Positions 1-9,105 of a stretch of 64,000 nucleotides of DNA are shown here, one piece after another. The DNA comes from Curtobacterium sp. MCJR17_020 (lineage in GTDB: Bacteria > Actinomycetota > Actinomycetes > Actinomycetales > Microbacteriaceae), in assembly GCF_003234365.2 (NCBI RefSeq), contig NZ_CP126260.1, positions 620,001 through 684,000 on the forward strand. Direction: 5' to 3'. The translations under genes and the position numbers were made by a program. Position 1 is the stretch's first letter; each line of letters opens with the position of its first letter. The notes under the pieces were generated by a model. The model did not search any database. It was not told the DNA's origin and saw only the letters and a list, made by a program, of their open reading frames with translations.

Positions 1-2
1 TT

Positions 3-152
3 GTGGCCCTTGCGAGCCGGGAACCGGCTGTGTGGCTCGATGCGTTGCGTGGCGTCGCTGTCAGCGTGAGCGCTCCGACCATCGACTTCCGGGCGCGCAG
101 AGGCACCGCCGAGTACGCAGCGGTGTACCGCGCTGCGGTGGAACGACGATGA
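3..152 (+). CDS. C-terminal end of an unidentified protein (partial, start outside window)
   Basis: An open frame enters from the left edge and ends at the TGA at 150-152. The 49 visible residues end in RGTAEYAAVYRAAVERR and read as an ordinary helical protein tail. The stop overlaps the ATG of the next gene (ATGA), so this is the first visible gene of the polysaccharide operon. A glycosyltransferase is plausible from context, but the visible part has no diagnostic motif. Confidence 0.55.
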   Translation: MALASREPAVWLDALRGVAVSVSAPTIDFRARRGTAEYAAVYRAAVERR

Positions 153-733
153 GGGGCCAGCGCGTGATCCGACGAGTTCTGGGAATGATCCGGCGGCGTC
201 GCTGGCTTCGAACGCTGCCGCCGACGGTCACGTGGAGCGAGACCGCGACGCTCGGCGAGCGGGTCAGGATCTGGGCGCCCAGATCACTCACGATCGGTGA
301 TGACGTCCACATCGGCTCCGATGTCCGGATCGAAGTGGACGGCTCCATCGGAGACCACGTCCTCATCGCGAACCGGGCTGCGATCGTGGGGCGACGCGAC
401 CACGACATGACCGTCGCGGGGGTGCCGATCACCGAGAGCCCGTGGGTGGGCAATGACAGTTCGCTCAGCGAACCCACGACGATCGGGAGCGACGTCTGGG
501 TGGGGTTCGGCGCCATCATCCTGTCCGGCGTTTCCGTCGGCGACAGCGCTGTGATCGCGGCCGGTTCCGTGGTGACCCGAGATGTGCCGCCGAACGCCAT
601 CGTCGCTGGAAACCCGGCGAAGAGGATCGGACAGCGCTTCGATGAAGCGGTCTTGGCGGAGCACTGGGCGGCGCTGCGCCGCGCTGGCATCCGACTGAGC
701 GGCCCCACGAGGGGCGAGGCTGAGGATGGTTGA
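149..733 (+). CDS. Left-handed beta-helix acyltransferase (hexapeptide-repeat, CysE/WbbJ-like)
   Basis: Predicted 194-aa O-acetyl/acyltransferase of the hexapeptide family, which moves an acetyl group from acetyl-CoA to a sugar. Imperfect hexapeptide repeats run from about residue 40 to 165, for example LTIGDDVHIGSDVRI and TTIGSDVWVGFGAIILSGVSV, ending in the typical SVVTRDVPPNAIVAGNPAKRI. The ATG at 149 is chosen because it overlaps the upstream stop (ATGA); a longer frame from 32 has an implausible Arg-rich N terminus. It overlaps the next gene by 8 bases. The context suggests it decorates an exopolysaccharide repeat unit; the actual acceptor cannot be read from the sequence. Confidence 0.85.
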   Translation: MRGQRVIRRVLGMIRRRRWLRTLPPTVTWSETATLGERVRIWAPRSLTIGDDVHIGSDVRIEVDGSIGDHVLIANRAAIVGRRDHDMTVAGVPITESPWVGNDSSLSEPTTIGSDVWVGFGAIILSGVSVGDSAVIAAGSVVTRDVPPNAIVAGNPAKRIGQRFDEAVLAEHWAALRRAGIRLSGPTRGEAEDG

Positions 734-1814
734 GCGTGCTCCGCGGGTCTTCTACGTCCCGAACGAGTTCGGTGGATTCCTGCAGCTCGGCTTCCGCGAT
801 CCGCTCCAGGCGCTCGCGAAGACCGGTGCGATCGCAGCCCTCGAAGCGTTCAGTGTCCTGAACGCCATCCGGAGCGGAGAAGATCCAGAGCGCTCTCGCG
901 ACGAGCTCGTCCGTCGCGTGCGGGAGTTCCGTCCGGACATCCTCTTGATGCAGCACCTTGGCCACACTGGTCTGCGTCGGCATCACTTCGCGGCGCTCCG
1001 AGAAGCGTGCGTGTCGGACTTCATCTACCACGAAGCCGACCCGTACTCGCGGTTCCTGCATCCTCTTCCGCCCGAGGCCCGGAACGCGGGGCGCGCAGCC
1101 GACGTCGTCTTCACCGTGGGCAAGGGCGTCTTCAAGGACAACTTCCGGCGAGCCGGGAGCCGCGACGTCCGCTGGGTTCCGTCTGCGTACGAACCGGGGC
1201 GATCCGAGAACTTCGATCGCGCGATCCGGACGGACCGCCCGTACGACGTGGTCATCGTGGCGAACAAGAACCGTCCCCGACTGCGTGGGCTGCCGAACTG
1301 GCGCGATCGCATCCGGTTCGTCGAGCTCATGCAGGAGCACTTCGGAGGCCGCCTCGCCGTCTTCGGACGGGGATGGGATGGTCCCACCGCGAAGGGGCCT
1401 GTGCCCTTCGAGGAGCAGGACAGCGCCATCACATCGGGATGGATCAGTGCGAACTGGGATCACTTCGCGGACGAAGACTCCTACTTCTCGAATCGCCTGC
1501 CGATCTCGCTGGCCGCCGGATCGATCCACGCAACGACCGATCACTCCGGCTACGACGGGGTGTTCGGGCCCGCGACCGGGAAGTTCCTGCTCCGCGGTTC
1601 GGGTCCGGAGGCGCTCGTAGAGGAGATCGACCGTGTGCTCGCGAACACGTCCGTCGACGAGCGGCTCGCTGCCATCACGGCTGGACGCCGGTTCGCGGCC
1701 GAGCACTTCCGTCAGGATGACCTCATGGTGCACATGGTGAACTGGCGCACGCAGTGGATTGATCCGGTGGCCGCGCGGTCCGTGTGGCCACGGCACGGGG
1801 GCGGGCACCGATGA
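726..1814 (+). CDS. Glycosyltransferase family protein (CgeB-like, GT4-type C-terminal domain)
   Basis: Predicted 362-aa cytoplasmic glycosyltransferase. The N-terminal half has alternating strand/helix Rossmann-like pattern (DILLMQHLGHTG, VSDFIYHEADPYSRFL) and the C-terminal half resembles CgeB/DUF3880-type transferases: DVVIVANKNRPRLRG, then FGRGWDGPTAKGPVPF, then SNRLPISLAAGSIHATTDHSGYDGVF, and a helical end with TAGRRFAAEHF. It overlaps the acyltransferase upstream by 8 bases and its TGA overlaps the ATG of the next gene, so it is translationally coupled. Sugar donor and acceptor are unknown. A role in repeat-unit assembly is inferred from the flippase and nucleotide-sugar genes downstream. 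Confidence 0.75.
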   Translation: MVERAPRVFYVPNEFGGFLQLGFRDPLQALAKTGAIAALEAFSVLNAIRSGEDPERSRDELVRRVREFRPDILLMQHLGHTGLRRHHFAALREACVSDFIYHEADPYSRFLHPLPPEARNAGRAADVVFTVGKGVFKDNFRRAGSRDVRWVPSAYEPGRSENFDRAIRTDRPYDVVIVANKNRPRLRGLPNWRDRIRFVELMQEHFGGRLAVFGRGWDGPTAKGPVPFEEQDSAITSGWISANWDHFADEDSYFSNRLPISLAAGSIHATTDHSGYDGVFGPATGKFLLRGSGPEALVEEIDRVLANTSVDERLAAITAGRRFAAEHFRQDDLMVHMVNWRTQWIDPVAARSVWPRHGGGHR

Positions 1815-2782
1815 CCCTGGCGCCGCTCCGGACCCTCCCGCTCCGAGCTTCGCTCCGGCTGGAGCGGTTGCAGAACGCCCGTGACCTCCGGCGCGGGCCG
1901 CAACAGCAGGCATCGGACACGTGGCTTCCGCCGGAGACGCTCGCGGGCCTGCGGGTGCGGATTGACCCGTACCCAGACCTCGGCCATCAGCTGTCCACCT
2001 GGATCGCGGGGTACCTGTGGGCCCGGGACCTCGGCGTCCCGTACTTCGGTGGCGACGTGTCGAAGGACACGAAGGGACTCCTCGACCTCTCGGTGCTGAC
2101 CTCGGAACCGCCCGCCGGACCCACAACGGAGCGGCGCCTCGCAGCGACGGGGTTCGAGAACGAGACGTGGTCGCTTCCGGCGCTGCAGCAGTCGGTGACC
2201 CGTGCGTCGACCAGCTCTGCGCGGCCCTGGACCGGGCGGATGGCGCTCGACCAGCGGCGATGGGATCAGACCCCGATCGCGGGACCGCTGCGCCGGGCGG
2301 TACTCGCCGGCTACCTCGGAGCAGACCTGCTGCAGGCCGAAGCCGACGCGGAATACGTCGCCATCCATGCGCGGCGTGGAGACATCGGTCCGATGACGCA
2401 CCCGGACCGTTGGATCGACGTGGCCTTCTACGAGCGCCTGATCGCGGAGATCCGGACCGTGCCGCAGTTCCGGATCGCGCCCATCAGGCTCTACACGTCC
2501 GGAGACGCAACTGATCTCCGTGGCTTGGAGCAGCTCGGAGTGGTCATCAAGGACACCGGCGGCCGCGATCGCGACTTCGTCGAGATCGCGGCCGCGCGAC
2601 TCGTCGTGGCCGCGCCGAGCTCCTTCGGGTTCCTGGCCGCCCTCGTCTCGCGATCTCCGGTCGTCGCGAGAGTCCCGTGGTGGCACCACGTTCCCGACAC
2701 CGGTCGGTGGCTTGCCTACCAGGCGAGCCGTGGACTCGACACCAGGCGGCTGGAGCAGCTCGCCGCCGGAAGTCCTTCGTGA
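1811..2782 (+). CDS. Fucosyltransferase-like glycosyltransferase (HxRRGD motif)
   Basis: Predicted 323-aa transferase. The motif AIHARRGDIGPM near residue 185 matches the HxRRxD GDP-fucose-binding loop of alpha-1,2/1,6-fucosyltransferases (GT11, GT23/NodZ and related), and the C-terminal part LVVAAPSSFGFLAALVSR resembles their second conserved block, where a Ser/Phe loop ends the donor site. The start ATG at 1811 overlaps the previous stop; a GTG-like longer frame from 1784 looks unnatural. gmd and fcl, which make GDP-L-fucose, lie 2.5 kb downstream on the same strand, supporting a fucosyl donor. The family assignment rests on one motif plus context, so related O-fucosyltransferase-like folds remain possible. 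Confidence 0.6.
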   Translation: MTLAPLRTLPLRASLRLERLQNARDLRRGPQQQASDTWLPPETLAGLRVRIDPYPDLGHQLSTWIAGYLWARDLGVPYFGGDVSKDTKGLLDLSVLTSEPPAGPTTERRLAATGFENETWSLPALQQSVTRASTSSARPWTGRMALDQRRWDQTPIAGPLRRAVLAGYLGADLLQAEADAEYVAIHARRGDIGPMTHPDRWIDVAFYERLIAEIRTVPQFRIAPIRLYTSGDATDLRGLEQLGVVIKDTGGRDRDFVEIAAARLVVAAPSSFGFLAALVSRSPVVARVPWWHHVPDTGRWLAYQASRGLDTRRLEQLAAGSPS

Positions 2783-4227
2783 CCTCGAACGGCCGTCGGC
2801 TCGTCGCAGGCGCATCGTGGGTCTACGGGCTCCAGCTCCTGACCATCGTCGTCCAACTCGGGTACGCGGCTCTGACCTCTCGGCTCGCTGACCCTGCGGT
2901 CTTCGGCGCCTACAGCGTCGCGCTCTCGATCGCAGCCCTCGTCAACTTGCTGGGTTCCGGCGGGTTGTCCCAAACTGCCGCGCGAGCTCCGAACGCGGAT
3001 CGAGCGTCGACGCGCCCCCTGGCCACGTACGCCCTCCTCCTCGGCGGGGGAGCCGCGGTGTTCACCCTGCTCACAGCAGGACTGTGGAGTGCCGTCTGGG
3101 CCGCCCCTCAGGCCGCCGGTGCCGTCCGTCTGCTCGCGCTGAGCGCCGCCGTCATGCCGTTCCTCAGTCTGAGCACCGGCCTCCTGCGTCGCCAGGGCAT
3201 GTTCCGGGAGATGGCGATCGCGACGTTCGGGGCGAACGTGGCTGGCATGGTCTTCGGTCTCGTCGCCGTGTTGATCTTCCGCAGCCCGGAGTCGCTTGCC
3301 GTCTCCGCGATCGTCGGGCAGTGGGGGACCCTAGCGTGGGCCGCGAGTCGACTGCGTGGGGGACTCGTTCCAGGACGCTTGGCGCTCCGCTCTGACAACG
3401 TCCGCTTCAGCACGAAGCTGGTGGCCGTCTCGGTGTTCCAGTACATCTCGGGGAACGCACCGCGATGGAGTGTCAGCCACTTCATCGGCGCGGGGGTGCT
3501 CGGGGCCTGGAACCGCGCCGATGTCCTCTCCACCGTTCCGTTCGCCCAACTGCAGAACGCGCTGCTGCAGGTGATCTACCCGGAGTTCCGTCGTTACCCG
3601 GTCGGGACAAGCGAGTCACGATCGGCTTGGCTTGACATGCTCAGCCTCATCGCCTGGTTGACGCTCCCGCTCGGAGCGGTGATCGCCGGCGTCGGCCCGC
3701 AACTCGTGCACATTGCGCTGGGGCCGGGGTGGGGACTCGCCGCTCAGATACTCCCGCTCCTCGCGCTGCTCGGAGCTGTCCAGCCGTTGATGGTGCTCTT
3801 GGCGGGGGCGCTCGAGTCGGCGTCGCTCTTCCGTGCGATCTGGGCCGCCGAGGCCGTGGCGTTTCTCGTGAGCGCGATCGGAGTCGTCATGGTCGCCACT
3901 CGGCATGACTACGTGTTCGCTCTGCTGGCCCTCATCGGCGCGACGGTCGGTCGGCACTTCGTGCACATTGCACAAGCCCGGCGGGTGGGAGCGGTCCGCC
4001 TGTCCGAACTCGTCAGGGGCTACGCGCAACCCGTCGTCTTCGCGGTCGTGCTCTACGGCTCGCTGCTGGCGCTCGCCGCCGGGGGGGCGTCGGTCGCGAG
4101 CCTCCCAGCAGGGATCATCGGCCTGGTAGCCCTCGTCACGTGGGTCCTCGTCGCACGAAGCGCGTTGCCGCCGCTCAAGATCCTCCGTCGTCGTGGGATC
4201 CTCGGACAGCGAGCTGGCGAAGCGTGA
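2779..4227 (+). CDS. Polysaccharide flippase (Wzx/oligosaccharide flippase, MATE-like)
   Basis: Predicted 482-aa integral membrane protein with roughly 12-14 hydrophobic segments, beginning with the family-typical SWVYGLQLLTIVVQLGYAA and continuing through LADPAVFGAYSVALSIAALV. This is the pattern of lipid-linked oligosaccharide flippases (Polysacc_synt), which move undecaprenyl-PP-linked repeat units across the membrane. GTG at 2779 overlaps the preceding TGA (GTGA), which decides the start against a longer frame from 2677. The gene sits between the fucosyltransferase-like gene and the GT14-like transferase. No polymerase (Wzy) is visible in the window, so it presumably lies upstream. Confidence 0.85.
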   Translation: MTSNGRRLVAGASWVYGLQLLTIVVQLGYAALTSRLADPAVFGAYSVALSIAALVNLLGSGGLSQTAARAPNADRASTRPLATYALLLGGGAAVFTLLTAGLWSAVWAAPQAAGAVRLLALSAAVMPFLSLSTGLLRRQGMFREMAIATFGANVAGMVFGLVAVLIFRSPESLAVSAIVGQWGTLAWAASRLRGGLVPGRLALRSDNVRFSTKLVAVSVFQYISGNAPRWSVSHFIGAGVLGAWNRADVLSTVPFAQLQNALLQVIYPEFRRYPVGTSESRSAWLDMLSLIAWLTLPLGAVIAGVGPQLVHIALGPGWGLAAQILPLLALLGAVQPLMVLLAGALESASLFRAIWAAEAVAFLVSAIGVVMVATRHDYVFALLALIGATVGRHFVHIAQARRVGAVRLSELVRGYAQPVVFAVVLYGSLLALAAGGASVASLPAGIIGLVALVTWVLVARSALPPLKILRRRGILGQRAGEA

Positions 4228-4303
4228 CCACCTACACCGTCGCAGGCCTGCTATCCGGCAGCAGAGACGCCTATGCTCGTCACATCACGACGGAAGGTCG
4301 GCG

Positions 4304-5227
4304 GTGAAACCGGTATTCCTCGTCTACACGTTCCAAGACGCCGAACACTTGGGCGAGCTCGTGAACGCGCTCGGCCCACACCGAGTCTTCGTCCATGTGG
4401 ATGCCAAGGTGGACGTCGGAGATTTCGAGGCGGCCCTGGAACGCACTGGAAACGCTGTCCTCCTCGATGACCGTGTGCAGGTCAACTGGGGCGGCTACTC
4501 GCAAGTCCGCGCGATCCGGGCGCTCGTGCAGAAGGCACTCGAGTTCGCTGACGATGACGACTACCTCGTGCTGCTCTCCGGGTCGGACTACCCGCTGCGG
4601 CCGGTCGATGAGTTGCTCAAGCACCTCCGGTCCCATCCCGGGCGGCAGTACCTGCGTGCGTTCGAGATATCGAGCAGCGAGCAGAAGTACCGTCGCCAGG
4701 TCGACCGCCGACACCATCGGGACTTGTCATTCCTGTCCAAACGGACTGGGAACAGGATGCTCCGAAGAGTCCGCAACGGCGTGATCAAGGTGCTCGACGG
4801 GCCGCTGAGCTTGCGGCACGCACCGGTGCCTCCTACGGGGATGAAGATCGGACACGGTGGGACGCACTTCGCGGTGACCGCGGCGTGCATGCGCGCCATG
4901 GAAGCGATCGTGACTCCCGAGGTCGAGCGCTACTTCGAGGCGGTCTTCTGTCCGGAGGAGAAGTTCTACCACTCGTTGGTCATGCGCACGCGGTTCTCCA
5001 CCGCAACCCCCGCCGGAGGATTCGAGCCGTACGTCGGACCTGGCAACTGGCGGTACGCCAACCTCCACCTGATCGATCCGACGCTCGTCAGGGTGTTCAC
5101 GATCGATGATTGGCCGGAGATCGTTGCCAGCCCGCAGTTCTTCATCCGGAAGGTCGTCTCCGGCCCGAGTACGAGTCTCCGGACGAAACTGAACGTCGAG
5201 CGGCTTCGCCCGGCACCACTGAAGTAG
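4304..5227 (+). CDS. Core-2/I-branching-type beta-glycosyltransferase (GT14-like)
   Basis: Predicted 307-aa enzyme of the core-2/I-branching N-acetylglucosaminyltransferase/xylosyltransferase family. Visible signs are FLVYTFQDAEHLGELVNAL, VFVHVDAKVD, the central YLVLLSGSDYPLRPVDELLKHL and the late FCPEEKFYHSLVMRTRF, all in family order. The GTG at 4304 is preceded by the purine-rich GGAAGG and is the natural start; a longer frame from 4193 overlaps the flippase. No transmembrane anchor is seen, so it should act in the cytoplasm on a lipid-linked acceptor. The 76-base gap after the flippase and codon use richer in A/T than the housekeeping genes fit a variable polysaccharide locus. Confidence 0.8.
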   Translation: MKPVFLVYTFQDAEHLGELVNALGPHRVFVHVDAKVDVGDFEAALERTGNAVLLDDRVQVNWGGYSQVRAIRALVQKALEFADDDDYLVLLSGSDYPLRPVDELLKHLRSHPGRQYLRAFEISSSEQKYRRQVDRRHHRDLSFLSKRTGNRMLRRVRNGVIKVLDGPLSLRHAPVPPTGMKIGHGGTHFAVTAACMRAMEAIVTPEVERYFEAVFCPEEKFYHSLVMRTRFSTATPAGGFEPYVGPGNWRYANLHLIDPTLVRVFTIDDWPEIVASPQFFIRKVVSGPSTSLRTKLNVERLRPAPLK

Positions 5228-5249
5228 AGCAGACGAGAAAAGGGAAACG

Positions 5250-6278
5250 TTGCAGAAGAAGGCCCTGATCACCGGCATCACCGGGCAGGACGGCTCGTAC
5301 CTCGCAGAGCTGCTGCTCCGCAAGGGGTACGAGGTCCACGGCCTGATCCGTCGCGCCTCGACGTTCAACACCTCGCGGATCGACCACCTCTACGTCGACC
5401 CGCACGAGTCGGGCGCGAAGCTGTTCCTGCACTACGGGGACCTCGGCGACGGTGCACGACTCGTCAGCCTCCTCAGCGAACTGAAGCCGGACGAGGTCTA
5501 CAACCTCGCGGCGCAGTCACACGTGCGGGTGTCGTTCGACGAGCCGGAACACACCGGTGACGTGACGGGTGTGGGCACGATGCGCATGCTCGAAGCGGTC
5601 CGGGTCTCCGGCATCCACACGCGCTTCTACCAGGCGTCCTCCTCCGAGATGTTCGGGGCGACCCCGCCGCCGCAGAACGAGGAGACGCCGTTCTGGCCGC
5701 GTTCTCCGTACGGTGCAGCGAAGGTCTACAGCTACTGGGTGACCCGGAACTACCGCGAGGCGTACGGCATGTTCGCGGTGAACGGCATCCTGTTCAACCA
5801 CGAGTCGCCGCGACGTGGTGAGACGTTCGTCACCCGGAAGATCACCCGTGCAGTCGCGCGGATCAGGGCCGGCCTCGAGGACCACGTGTACCTCGGCAAC
5901 CTCGACTCCGTCCGCGACTGGGGGTACGCCGCCGAGTACGTCGAGGGCATGTGGCGGATGCTGCAGGTCGACGAGCCGGACGACTTCGTCCTGGCGACCG
6001 GCGGTGACTTCACGGTCAAGGACTTCCTCACGACCGCGTTCTCCCACGCAGGCCTGAACTGGGAAGACCACGTGCGCTTCGACGAGCGGTACCTGCGACC
6101 GAGCGAGGTGGATGCGCTGGTCGGTGACGCGTCGAAGGCCAAGGAGAAGCTCGGCTGGGAGGCGACGGTCGACACCGCCGAGCTGGCGAGGATCATGGTG
6201 GACGCGGACATCGCAGCCCTCGAGCACGAGGGCAGCCCGTGGATCGACACCGTCCGACTCGAGAGCTGGGGATCCTGA
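5250..6278 (+). CDS. gmd: GDP-mannose 4,6-dehydratase
   Basis: 342-aa extended SDR enzyme converting GDP-D-mannose to GDP-4-dehydro-6-deoxy-D-mannose, the first step to GDP-L-fucose or GDP-rhamnose. The N-terminal NADP site reads TGITGQDGSYLAELLL, followed by family markers LIRRASTFNTSRIDH, HYGDLGD, QASSSEMFG, the catalytic SPYGAAKVYSYW (YxxxK) and FNHESPRRGETFVTRKI. The length is close to the usual 340-370. The start is a TTG preceded by an AGGGAAAC purine run. Its TGA overlaps the ATG of fcl (TGATG), so the two steps of the pathway are translationally coupled. Confidence 0.97.
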   Translation: MQKKALITGITGQDGSYLAELLLRKGYEVHGLIRRASTFNTSRIDHLYVDPHESGAKLFLHYGDLGDGARLVSLLSELKPDEVYNLAAQSHVRVSFDEPEHTGDVTGVGTMRMLEAVRVSGIHTRFYQASSSEMFGATPPPQNEETPFWPRSPYGAAKVYSYWVTRNYREAYGMFAVNGILFNHESPRRGETFVTRKITRAVARIRAGLEDHVYLGNLDSVRDWGYAAEYVEGMWRMLQVDEPDDFVLATGGDFTVKDFLTTAFSHAGLNWEDHVRFDERYLRPSEVDALVGDASKAKEKLGWEATVDTAELARIMVDADIAALEHEGSPWIDTVRLESWGS

Positions 6279-7249
6279 TGACCACGACCGACTTCACTCC
6301 CGGTCCGATCAACCGGGCGGACCGCGTCTACGTCGCGGGACACCGCGGTTTGGTGGGCTCGGCGGTCTGGCGCAAGCTCGAGTCGGAGGGCTTCACCGAC
6401 ATGGTCGGGCGGAGCTCCTCCGAGCTGGACCTGAAGGACCGCGGCGCCGTGTTCGCCTTCTTCGCCGAGCAGCAGCCGAAGCACGTTGTGCTGGCGGCAG
6501 CCAAGGTCGGCGGGATCATGGCGAACAACACCTACCCGCACGACTTCCTGAGCGAGAACCTGCAGATCCAGGTCAACGTGATGGACGCGGCTGTGGAGCA
6601 CGGCGTCGAGCGGCTCGTCTTCCTCGGGTCGTCGTGCATCTACCCGAAGATGGCCGAACAGCCGATCCACGAGGACGCGCTCCTCACCGGGCACCTCGAG
6701 CCCACCAACGACGCGTACGCGATCGCCAAGATCGCTGGCATCCTGCAGGTGCAGGCCGTCCGGCGGCAATTCGGGCGCCCGTGGATCTCGGCCATGCCGA
6801 CGAACCTCTACGGCCCGGGCGACAACTTCTCGCCCACCGGTTCGCACGTCCTGCCGGCCCTCATCCGCCGGTACGACGAAGCGGCCCGAACGGGTGCGGC
6901 GCGCGTCGAGAACTGGGGGACGGGCTCACCCCGTCGTGAGTTCCTGCACGTCGACGACATGGCGGCGGCGGTCTTCCACCTGATGGAGCACTACGACGGT
7001 CCGGACCAGGTCAACGTCGGGACCGGGTCCGACGTCACCATCAAGGAGATCGCCGAGACGATCGGCAGGATCGTCGGCTTCACCGGTGAGACGGTCTGGG
7101 ACACCACCAAGCCGGACGGCACGCCGCAGAAGCTGCTCGACGTATCCAAGCTCGCGGATGCCGGCTGGACTGCGCAGATCGGGCTCGAGGCAGGCCTCCG
7201 CAGCACCATCGACTGGTACCGCGAACACGTGGACACCGTGCGTCAGTGA
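6278..7249 (+). CDS. fcl: GDP-L-fucose synthase (epimerase/reductase)
   Basis: 323-aa SDR enzyme that 3,5-epimerises and then reduces GDP-4-keto-6-deoxymannose to GDP-L-fucose using NADPH. The sequence shows VYVAGHRGLVGSAVWRKL at the N terminus, LAAAKVGGIMANNTYP, the GSSCIYP serine/cysteine block, the catalytic YAIAKIAG (YxxxK), and MPTNLYGPGDNF, all in WcaG/Fcl order. Its ATG overlaps the gmd stop. Together with gmd it would supply GDP-L-fucose to the HxRRGD transferase upstream. Near-normal family length, no defects seen. Confidence 0.96.
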   Translation: MTTTDFTPGPINRADRVYVAGHRGLVGSAVWRKLESEGFTDMVGRSSSELDLKDRGAVFAFFAEQQPKHVVLAAAKVGGIMANNTYPHDFLSENLQIQVNVMDAAVEHGVERLVFLGSSCIYPKMAEQPIHEDALLTGHLEPTNDAYAIAKIAGILQVQAVRRQFGRPWISAMPTNLYGPGDNFSPTGSHVLPALIRRYDEAARTGAARVENWGTGSPRREFLHVDDMAAAVFHLMEHYDGPDQVNVGTGSDVTIKEIAETIGRIVGFTGETVWDTTKPDGTPQKLLDVSKLADAGWTAQIGLEAGLRSTIDWYREHVDTVRQ

Positions 7250-7272
7250 TGTGGGCTGGACACGGGGAACCG

Positions 7273-7278
7273 TAGGAT
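7273..7278 (+). promoter_or_regulatory. -10 element of a probable leaderless promoter (TAGGAT)
   Basis: TAGGAT ends 6 bases before the ATG at 7285. That spacing would put the transcription start on or beside the start codon, as in other leaderless actinobacterial genes. No good -35 is visible, and it suggests the DUF4012 gene has its own promoter inside the polysaccharide locus. Confidence 0.45.
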
Positions 7279-7284
7279 CGCCTC

Positions 7285-9105
7285 ATGTCCGACCTGCCCA
7301 AGTCGCGACGCACTGCAGCACACCGGGGATCCAGGGCCCGGATCGTCTTGTGGATCGTCCTCGCCCTCGTCCTGCTGCTCATCCTCGCCGTCGCCTGGGT
7401 GGGAGTGCGTGGTGCGCTCGCGAAGGGACACCTCGAACGAGCGGTCGGTGACGTCGACACACTGCGCTCCCAACTCACCGGTGGCGACACCGCCGCCGCG
7501 CAGAAGACCGCGAAGCACCTGGAGCGTGAAGCGGGGGCAGCTCGTTCGTTGACGGGTGATCCGATCTGGGGGGCCTCGCAGAACGTCCCGTTCTTCGGGG
7601 CCAACCTGCGTGCAGTCCGCCAGGTCTCCGTCGTCGTGGACGATGTTGCCCGGAACGCGGTGACCCCGGTCGCCGACGTCATCGGCGGTCTCGGAACCGA
7701 CTCGTTCGCGCCGAAGAACGGCAAGGTCGACCTGCAGCCGATCGTGGACGCGCAGCCGGCCGTCGCGAAGGCGACGACGACCCTGGCACGGGCTGACCGC
7801 GATGCGGACGCGATCGACACGAGTGACACGTTGTCCCCGGTGACGACCGCGGTTGCCGAGCTACGGAACGCGTTGTCGTCCGCTTCTGCGCAGGTGACCA
7901 CCGCGAACCGGGTCGTGCAGCTCGCGCCGGCGATGCTGGGCAACGACGGTGAACGGAACTACCTGCTGTTGTTCCAGAACAACGCCGAGTTGCGCGCGGG
8001 TGGCGGGATCCCGGGAGCCGTGGCGCTCCTCCAGACCGATGACGGTGCCATTCACCTGCAGAACCAGACGTCCGGTGGCTCGTTCGGTCCGTACGCGCAG
8101 CCGATCCTGCCGCTGACCCCGGACACGACTGGTCTGTACGGCAGCATCACCGGGAAGTACATGCAGGACGTCACCCTGACCCCGCGTTTCGACGTCTCGG
8201 CGAAGCTCGCTCGGGCCATGTGGAAGCAGAAGTTCGGCGAACAGGTCGACGGCGTGCTGGCGATGGACCCGGTGACGCTGGGCTACATCCTCAAAGCCAC
8301 CGGACCGGTGAAGCTGCCAACCGGGGACACGCTGACGTCGGACAACGCGGTCAAGCTCCTACTGAGCGACGTGTACGCGAGGTACCCGGATCCGGTCGTG
8401 CAGGACGCCTTCTTCGCCTCCGCCGCCAGCGCCGTGTTCGACAAGGTCGCGAGTGGTGACTTCGACCCCCAGCAGTTCGTCTCCGCCCTGACCCGGAGCA
8501 CCGGTGAGGACCGACTACGCCTGTGGAGCGCGGACCGGGCCGAGCAGCGCCGCATCAGCGGTACCGCTGTGGCCGGCGAACTCCCGACCGAGTCTGCGTC
8601 GTCACGAGAGTTCGCGGTGTACCTGAACGACGGCACCGGCTCGAAGATGGACTACTACCTCGAGAAGACCGTGTCAGTCGGCAGCTCGGTGTGCCGGAAG
8701 GACGGTCGTCCCACGTCGGTCCTCGAGGTCACCATCAAGAACACTGCACCCGCCGACGCGGCGACGAGCTTGCCCGAGTACGTCACGGGTGGTGGCGACT
8801 TCGGTGTGGAGCCGGGCAAGATCAAGACCCTGATCGCGACCTACGCGCCAGAGGGCGCGATCTTCCTCGGCGCGACGAAGGACGGCAAGACGACCGCGGT
8901 GCAGACGGCGACCGACGGCGGACACCCCGTGGCGCAGTTGCAGACACTGCTCGCACCGGGCCAGAGCCTGACCTACCGCGTCGCGTTCCTCGGCGCGAGC
9001 AAGTACGCGAAGGCCCCCGTGCAGGCGAGTTCCACCCCCGGAGTCCGCCAGTCCGAGACCAAGCCGATTGCGTTCGAGTGCGAGCAGCCCCTCGCCGCCG
9101 GGTGA
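7285..9105 (+). CDS. DUF4012 domain-containing membrane-anchored protein
   Basis: 606 aa. After a basic N terminus comes one transmembrane helix (about residues 13-36), then a long extracytoplasmic part. It has the DUF4012 hallmarks: SLTGDPIWGASQNVPFFGANLRAVRQ, ERNYLLLFQNNAELRAGGG with IPGAVALL, and later FGEQVDGVLAMDPVTLGYILKATGPV. DUF4012 proteins are often found in exopolysaccharide clusters of actinobacteria and other Gram-positives; their biochemical role is not established. The position directly after fcl suggests a role in export or cell-wall attachment of the fucose-containing polymer. The ATG at 7285 follows a -10-like TAGGAT by 6 bases. Confidence 0.85.
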   Translation: MSDLPKSRRTAAHRGSRARIVLWIVLALVLLLILAVAWVGVRGALAKGHLERAVGDVDTLRSQLTGGDTAAAQKTAKHLEREAGAARSLTGDPIWGASQNVPFFGANLRAVRQVSVVVDDVARNAVTPVADVIGGLGTDSFAPKNGKVDLQPIVDAQPAVAKATTTLARADRDADAIDTSDTLSPVTTAVAELRNALSSASAQVTTANRVVQLAPAMLGNDGERNYLLLFQNNAELRAGGGIPGAVALLQTDDGAIHLQNQTSGGSFGPYAQPILPLTPDTTGLYGSITGKYMQDVTLTPRFDVSAKLARAMWKQKFGEQVDGVLAMDPVTLGYILKATGPVKLPTGDTLTSDNAVKLLLSDVYARYPDPVVQDAFFASAASAVFDKVASGDFDPQQFVSALTRSTGEDRLRLWSADRAEQRRISGTAVAGELPTESASSREFAVYLNDGTGSKMDYYLEKTVSVGSSVCRKDGRPTSVLEVTIKNTAPADAATSLPEYVTGGGDFGVEPGKIKTLIATYAPEGAIFLGATKDGKTTAVQTATDGGHPVAQLQTLLAPGQSLTYRVAFLGASKYAKAPVQASSTPGVRQSETKPIAFECEQPLAAG

